A stretch of DNA of 64,000 nt from assembly GCA_003550325.1 (NCBI GenBank), contig QKWP01000427.1, positions 198,530 through 262,529 on the forward strand, given 5' to 3'. How positions within the stretch are numbered: position 1 is the first letter of the stretch; every line of letters starts with the position of its first letter. The notes under the pieces are model-generated. The model worked only from the letters and a program-made list of their open reading frames with translations. It was not told the origin of the DNA and did not search any database. Shown here one piece after another: positions 57,938 to 64,000 of this stretch. The translations under genes were made by a program, and so were the position numbers. This DNA comes from Gigaspora rosea. Its lineage: Eukaryota; Glomeromycota; Glomeromycetes; Diversisporales; Gigasporaceae.

Positions 57938-60417
57938 TTAATCCTCTTCATTTTGCAATACCATTTGACGTGCTAACTCAATAGGATCATAACTCATATT
58001 ACCTACATCTCTAGCCCGATTAGTTGTAACAGGTTCTGAAGAAAATACTGCATCTCCAGATGCTAAAAACTCTGTTAACGTTAAATCTACTAAATCTGCA
58101 ATATTTAACGTTAAACTTTCAAAATATTCGCTTTCATTAATATCATCCAAATTATTAGTCTCGCCATTATCAGTATTTTCGTCTGACATTTCAAGCAAAT
58201 CATATGTAACCATAGATGTATTAATACTTTCATATAACTCTTCGTTATTTAAATTTTTGCCATAAAGTTGAAGTTCTTTATCAGAATTTGAAAGATAGTA
58301 AGAGCGTATTTTTGCCATATCTTCTACTCGAGAAATACAAAGTCGAGTTCGCTTATCACCATAAAACCATTTAAGCATTGAGAAGTTTCTTTCGCAGACG
58401 GCTTGTGAAGGAACAATCGAGAATAAACGTAATGCTAATTGTTGGAGTTGATCTTGATCATCATCAACATATACGCTATGCCACCATTTAATTGGTGTTT
58501 CACGAGTAGAATTATAGGAAAGATGGTAAGGTTTATCTTTCCGTTTCCAACTTCGCATTTCTACCAATAATTGTGTACATGACTCTTCCGAATAATGTAA
58601 ATCATTCCAAATTAATGCAGCTGTTTCATAAATATTATCCAATACTGTTCTCTTTAAGCCACGACCTAATACATATATATAATTAATTTTATATACAATA
58701 TATACTTAAAAAAAATTTAGCCAAAATCGAAATCTTTATGTGACCTGATTATAAATTTTATATCTAAAAACTGGGTTTTATATATAAAATTTATGATCGG
58801 GTCGCATCTCTAGACTTATATATATATACCTCTATATAAAGGATGTAACCAGTATACAAGAATTGTAACAGGATTTACAAGTTCATCGAATCGTCGATTA
58901 AAATTATTAATAATATTTTTTTTCCATGGGTTAGAATTTTCAACTCGATTAATATTTGCAGCTAATTTAACCAAACCAATAAAAACATCAGCTAAATTGG
59001 CTGTTTTAGCTTCTAAACAATTTGTTAATTCCTTTACAGGTTTTAAAATAACAGAAACCTGACGGCACTTAATATAAAAATCTTCATCCTCAAGAAGATC
59101 AAATACCGCAGTATTAGAGATTACAGACATGTGATTTTCCAAAATCTATAAAAAAATTATACTATCGTTATATACTATAAAAAATAAATATAATATTAAC
59201 TATTACACTTACCCAATCAAAAACGGGCTTGGATCTAACAATTGAATCTACTGTCGTAAAAAGTGTTCCCCAACGAGTTTTGCAATATGATTTAATTTCC
59301 CCACCTTTGATTTTCATAAGACGAAGTTGTTCTGAATAATATCCATGAGCAATATGAGAATTATGAAAAAAATTTAAAATTAAGCCGCATTTGGTAATAA
59401 TATCTTTAATTGAATCTAATTTACTAAAATCAGATGCAAGCAAGTTTACTGCATGTGCAGCGCATCTAATATTTAATATAGAAGGGTAAGTGTTGTGAAC
59501 AATTTGACGGGCTACTCGAAGATTTGCTCCTGAATCTGTAACAATTGCCACAAACTTTTCAACTCCTATTTTTTCAATAAAACTTAAAATTTCACTAGCC
59601 ATAAATTCTCCCGTATGACTAACTTTGTTATACTCCTTAAGTTTAATAAGATATTCTTTACGTTTAGATGTAGTGATTATAAAGTTATAAATTGAATCGT
59701 GAGCAGGTGATGTCCATCCGTCAAGGGCTATTATAATATGATAAAAAAAAATTTTTTTTAAATTTTAATTTATTAATTATAATTTTTTAAAAAAAAATTA
59801 TATTACATACATAAAGTAAGAAATTTTTCTTTTTCTAGATCATTATCAATTCGTTTATCAATTCTTAAAACTTCTTGGTCTAAAAAACGACCAGAAAGCA
59901 TATCACGTGATGGAAGTTCATATCCAGGAATTGCAAGTTGAAACAAATCAATTATGAAAGGATTTTCTACAGTTTCGAATGAAAAATTACACATAATCCA
60001 AGCTTTTAAAATAGCTTTATTTAAAGATTCTACTCGTGCTTCAGGAAGTGGTTCAATTTTTGGAAAATGGATTGTAATTTCAGATTGATTATGCTTTATT
60101 TTTTTTCGTACTGTAGTTTTTTCTTCAGCAATAATATCTCTCCAAAAATATTTAACTTCATCAGGAACATTTAAACATTGTCGAGCAAGATGCAAGCGCA
60201 TATCATCAGGTCGACCTCTTTCCCATGAAACAGGACAATATTTACAACTAGCTTTATAATGTCCCCGACCTAAACTGGAACCTTGATTAAAATAAAGCCA
60301 AATATCTCCTTGCTTTTTACCACCAACATTTCTGCGTTTTGTAAGTGATTGGCTCGATTCATTTGTTTCGTTTGTTTCACTGTATTCTTGTGGTTCATTT
60401 TCACTTTGTGATGCCAT
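57938..60417 (-). CDS. hAT-family transposase, 721 residues, four exons
   Basis: Exons 60417-59811, 59727-59213, 59145-58830 and 58665-57938 join in frame at GT-AG junctions (donors GTATGT, GTAAGT and GTATAT) with no internal stop. Residues about 50-81 form a BED-type zinc finger (Cys58, Cys61, His76, Cys81). The RNase H-like core shows LDGW (Asp205) and VTDSGAN (Asp267), followed by RCAAHAVNLL, the hAT Cys-His motif. TRWGT comes later in exon 2. Exon 4 has the C-terminal dimerisation region with AVCERNFS (Glu571). Asp205, Asp267 and Glu571 fit the hAT catalytic triad by motif and by spacing. The product would cut and paste DNA in the nucleus, giving 8-bp duplications. An acidic tail follows (about residues 625-721). 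The ATG at 60417 was chosen because it heads the longest frame and precedes the zinc finger. It may still be active. Confidence 0.85.
58738..58806. repeat. Hairpin inside transposase intron 3
   Basis: GTGACCTGATTATAAATTTT on the left and AAAATTTATGATCGGGTCGC on the right form a ~69-bp inverted repeat within the intron at 58666-58829. It may be a tiny MITE. Confidence 0.55.
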
Positions 60418-61449
60418 TAATTTTCAAAAAAGATATGTATCGTCGTAAATATATATCAATATATATATCGTCCTATTATAATCAGGATTCAGTATTCGAT
60501 ACTAGATTTAAACTTGATACACGTTTTAGTTAAATCGTTAAATTTAAATACTACCATATAAAGTAAGTAATGTAAAGTAACATTTAGAATTTTAACATGA
60601 TGTTTCCTTTTATAAATAACCATTATTTTTTCATTAAAGCATGAAACCGGATTTTTTTTTTATCTGTACGGATATATCCTTTAAAAAAATTAATTACTAA
60701 TTTTTTTAATCCAGTTGTTTTTAGATTACACGGATATCCACGGATCTTGCGGATGACCTAAACCCCTTTAAATAACCGGATATTCTACGGATACCACAGA
60801 TAAGTGAGCAGGTTTTGCATTGATATCTGATTAAAATCACGATATACTGTTATACGCTAACAAAAAAGTTTTTTATCATTGTGAAAGCGTGAGATTTATT
60901 CTCATGCTGATAGATATCAGTGGCTGATTTTGAAATTTTGGCTGGAATCGAAACCACCGCTTCTAATTGGCTAATTCAGTTTCAGCGAACTTTGATGATT
61001 TGAATTTATTCGTTGCATGTAAAGAAATTATGAAGAATTATAAATTTTAACCGATTTAATTTATTTTAACTTCTTTTTTTTTTGCATTCTGAGCCCTAAT
61101 TAAAAAATACGGCTTCTGTTCAGGTAATTTTTTAATATTAGTAATCATATGAAACACTATTTAATAAAAATCGAATTGCTTTATTTAATAAATAAAATCG
61201 AACCGGTAATTTTATTTATTTATTATAGTGATTACGTCTTTACAATTAAAAATCAAACAATCGAGATTTTTAAAGATTGTGTTTTTAAAACATTTGCCAT
61301 CCTACTACTATAACATGTAAATTCGTGATGTGACCTGTTATCCAAAGGACACATCGCTATATCTGGATATGTGTTAGTTATACAGATATGTAGTTCTGAC
61401 CTCTAAGTGTACTAGTAAACTGAAATAATTCTGGACTGGAAATTCCATT
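60418..61449. other. Region 5' of the transposase gene
   Basis: No other gene is seen. It presumably contains the transposase promoter. Short repeated CGGATAT/ACGGAT motifs lie at 60660-60800. T-rich elsewhere. Confidence 0.4.
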
Positions 61450-61660
61450 CCGCCATTTTACTATTCTACTATCTCACCATTTCACCAATTCACCGATTCA
61501 CCAATTCATCAATTCACCGTTTCACCAATTCACCAATTCACCAATTCACCAATTCACCAATTACACCAATTACACCAATTCACCAGTTACACCAGTTACA
61601 CCAAGCCGATTGGTGATTGGTGAAATGGTGAAATCATTTCACCACTCGGATTTAGTTTCA
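61450..61660 (+). repeat. TTCACCAA minisatellite, right arm
   Basis: Units of TTCACCAA or TTACACCA in the orientation opposite to the left arm at 55493-55732, so the two arms form a long imperfect inverted repeat. The last ~45 bp switch back to GGTGAAAT. Confidence 0.9.
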
Positions 61661-61726
61661 CCAGCATCTATAGCTGCTAATATGTAAACATCGGGAAGTT
61701 GTTTAAAACATAATGCTAATAGTAGT

Positions 61727-61995
61727 AATTTTAAACTTTAATATCTCATAAACTAATGAAGATATATCTATAAAATTATACTTGTTCGAATCATTTTAAT
61801 GTGCACTTTAGTGTAATAGAACCATTTTCACACCTTTTATATAAATCAAAGCGTAATTCAGAAACAAAATAACATTTTTATTATTGAAAAATTCAAAATG
61901 GCTCTATTACGTTAAAGAACATGTCAAGACGATTCAAATAAGTATAATTTAATAAGCATACCTTTATAAGTTTACAAGTTATTAAAGTTTAGAAT
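61727..61995. mobile_element. ~270-bp foldback element
   Basis: Ends TAAACTTTAATA and TATTAAAGTTTA. Arms match as inverted copies, including GTGTAATAGAACCATTTT on the left and AAAATGGCTCTATTACGTT on the right. Non-coding. Confidence 0.75.
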
Positions 61996-62639
61996 TTACT
62001 ATGTTTTGCCGTCATAAAATTGATCAACAAAAAAAATTGTTATTAGAGTTTACTATATGGGCCCTCAAAAGTAGAAACCAGACAATTTGACTATTTTTGA
62101 AAATTAACCTGTTTGTTAGTCAGGTGCAAAATTTAAAGCCCGATCTTTTTTACTTAATTAATAATAAAAGCCTGATCACTTAATAAATTTTTGCGATACA
62201 ACGGTTAAAAGCTTTTGACGCAATAATCTAAAAATAGATTTACCAAGATTTACCATGCAGATGTTGATTCACTATCTAATAGAGATTTTTCTAGATTATC
62301 ATACTTGCACAATTATTACCTTTTTTTTTTTTTTTTATAGAGTACTTTACTTATAGAGTACGATCCATATTCAATATTATTATTTTACTTTTGGTTGTGA
62401 AGTATGAATCGTCGAATCTTTCTTTGTTGTTATCACTTAGGTTCCTTAGTCGTTATAAGGTCTTTCCTCAAGATTGGTGGCTCTTTCCGTTATATACAAA
62501 GATCTTGGACTTCATTCTTGACGTATATAAAAGAAGGTATATGTAAAATTGAAGTAACAGGTTTTTTTTTTCTTAAAATTCATTATTATAGTAACTTACT
62601 GGTTTCTCTTTGGATTCAATATTCTTACAATGTAAAGTT
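61996..62639. other. No confident gene
   Basis: AT-rich spacer with a T-run near 62322. The 84-residue frame at 62404-62658 shows no recognised motif. Confidence 0.4.
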
Positions 62640-62765
62640 TTCTGGGTGCAAAGGATGAAAAGAAAGCATGAGTGGAAGTTTTGAGTCTTGCTGTTACTAT
62701 GACGTAGGCACTGTCACGGAGAAAGAAAAGGCATTTGGGCGTATTTGAAATCTGCTGAAGGTAAG
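62640..62765 (+). pseudogene. Sel1-like repeat fragment
   Basis: Plus strand reads KDEKKA-like, then CCYYDVGTVTEKEKAFG, then a stop within the expected WYLKSAEG. This is one to two Sel1-like units with a disabling stop, similar to 56225-56870, but it lies outside the hAT-like element. Confidence 0.55.
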
Positions 62766-63455
62766 TTTTGGATCTTTCTATCTTAACCAGAAGCTGAATG
62801 CTACAAAGAGTTGAAATTATAATTGTTAGACGTGTCGATTTTAGAGTCCTTTCCGGTGGACTTTTCATTGGTGTGTTTTCGTGTCCGTTGGCCATCGGAT
62901 TTATCGGTGCCTTTTTTGGTGGACTTTTTGCCATCGAGTATTGGCGGATGCATTTTGCAAGAACGCTACACTGACTACTTTAGCGTTAATAGGAAAGTAT
63001 AAAGTTGGATATTGTTATTACTAAGAAAAGTGGAGGCAAAAAGGATGAAAGATTCATTTCCAAAAATCCTCAGAAATTTTGACGAGGAATGCTGATAGAA
63101 CATACAAGCACAGGTAAGAAAATTTTTGTTTAATGTAAATTGAAGTTTGAAAAGAATGAACATAAATCGTTCATCTATTATCCAAAAATCAGACATGGGG
63201 TGATATTTAAAGTTGGATATCGTTATGATAAAAGGGTGTTCTCAAGATGGACTAGCTAGTGATCGTAATAGGCACAACAGCTAAGACGTTATTGATTAGA
63301 CCATTTGTGAGAACCGATAGTATGTATGTTGAAGACCGAAGTTATGGATGATCATATGATTGAATATACTCACATATCTACCTCATTGTGATTAATTTAT
63401 GATAGTGTTGATGCTCAAGTATTATAATAGATGGAATATTGATTGAAATTGATGT
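62766..63455. other. No confident gene
   Basis: Less AT-rich than most of the window, possibly more of the decayed Sel1-type gene (KKDERFIS-like near 63040), but no frame could be followed. Confidence 0.35.
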
Positions 63456-63785
63456 TTGAACAAACACCTTTACAATGATTACTATTTAGCGATTATCACG
63501 TTTTTACAAGATCGAAACAAAAAAGCGAAAATGATTAATCAACAGAAAGATAAAACACCATCTACGACAATTCCAAATTCTATTCCTTTTCAGACTACTA
63601 CAAACCAACAGAAAAATAAAACGTCAACTCCAGTAATTTCGGTTCCTATTTCTCCTTTTTCAGACCTCACGAACTTTCATATGTTGCTACAACCAAACTA
63701 TTCGACCCAACTTTTTCTGAATCCCACCGCGACTAATAAATCAGATAGTGAATACGATGAAGAAATTCATATAAATATTTTTTAA
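63456..63785 (+). CDS. Possible C-terminal exon, unknown protein
   Basis: An open frame of about 109 residues whose first codon in the frame is TTG, so it is more likely part of an exon than a complete gene. The product is rich in Thr, Pro, Gln and Asn, with two similar NQQK(D/N)KT(P/S)T segments and an acidic SDSEYDEE near the end. No domain is recognised. AATAAA-like sequence follows at about 63814. It could be the tail of a gene whose upstream part is the decayed Sel1 region. Low confidence. Confidence 0.3.
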   Translation: MNKHLYNDYYLAIITFLQDRNKKAKMINQQKDKTPSTTIPNSIPFQTTTNQQKNKTSTPVISVPISPFSDLTNFHMLLQPNYSTQLFLNPTATNKSDSEYDEEIHINIF

Positions 63786-64000
63786 AATGTTTTTATATTT
63801 TTCTCTAATATTAATAAAATATTATAGTTTATGGTTAGATTTCACTTTTAAAATTGCCTGATAATAATTGTAGTCAAGACAAGGCGATAATTCGTTTATG
63901 TTGATAACAAACTTGAAATACTTGAACAATTGTTCTTTCTAATAAATAAATGAAAAATTTCGACCTATAAGAGCAACCCTGTGGAAAAAAAGGACGCCTG
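63786..64000. other. No gene seen
   Basis: AT-rich end of the window. Confidence 0.4.

Larger units (their letters stand above)
55484..61672 (-). mobile_element. Autonomous-looking hAT element with GGTGAATT arms
   Basis: Exact 8-bp duplication GCTGCTAA (55476-55483 and 61673-61680). Ends TATAGATGCTGGTGAAA on the left and the same sequence as the complement of the right end. Left arm (55500-55730) is an array of GGTGAATTGGTGAAACGG-type units; right arm (61450-61660) is the inverted form (TTCACCAATTCACC). Inside lie a small MITE-like segment, Sel1-repeat pseudogene sequence, and a minus-strand hAT transposase gene. The matching duplication and termini around an open transposase suggest one ~6.2-kb element. 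The alternative is that the transposase belongs to a smaller element nested between independent arms; I found no closer ends. Confidence 0.65.

Overview
The window looks like nuclear DNA of an arbuscular mycorrhizal fungus close to Rhizophagus (Glomeromycotina). By eye it is about three quarters or more A+T. It carries intron-rich genes with short GT-AG introns, a cluster of tyrosine-kinase-like genes with the CxxC...WCxxC module, and a long secreted, multi-membrane protein of a lineage-expanded type. It also holds Sel1-repeat debris and very dense transposon and satellite sequence. The assignment rests on recalled family features, not on a search. No rRNA, tRNA, CRISPR array or bacterial operon was seen.

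Layout. 1-13285 is repeat-rich and gene-free: short-motif arms, a 987-bp foldback, two LTR-like elements and hAT-like insertions at 8355-9086, 11344-12481 and 12593-12714. 13286-22522 is the genic core, all on the minus strand. It contains a broken kinase (13286-14130), a five-exon kinase gene made of four tandem exon modules plus one C-lobe (14583-17806), and a ten-exon gene for a secreted, glycosylation-rich, multi-membrane protein (18551-22522) with microsatellites and a MITE in one intron. 22560-25485 holds a MITE and an LTR-like element with a MITE nested inside. 25486-33252 and 33254-40582 are two near-identical copies of one repeat-rich block joined at a single N (33253), which suggests overlapping contig ends or haplotypes placed in tandem. 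40610-49470 is repeats: a decayed hAT element and several foldbacks. 49479-54146 is an insertion with an 8-bp target duplication that encloses 12 tandem copies of a 327-bp palindromic satellite. 55484-61672 has matching termini and an 8-bp target duplication and encloses an apparently intact 721-aa hAT transposase in four exons, plus decayed Sel1-repeat sequence. 61673-64000 holds another foldback and more Sel1 debris.

The main unexpected pattern is a set of hAT-like insertions, each with an 8-bp target duplication. Several have arms built from their own short repeated motif (GTCGACTAA, CGAAACCC, GGTTCA, GGTGAATT). One of them contains the transposase gene, so the motif arrays may be family-specific transposase-binding arms. 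The second is the kinase gene, which repeats a phase-0 exon cassette four times while only the last copy keeps a canonical glycine loop.
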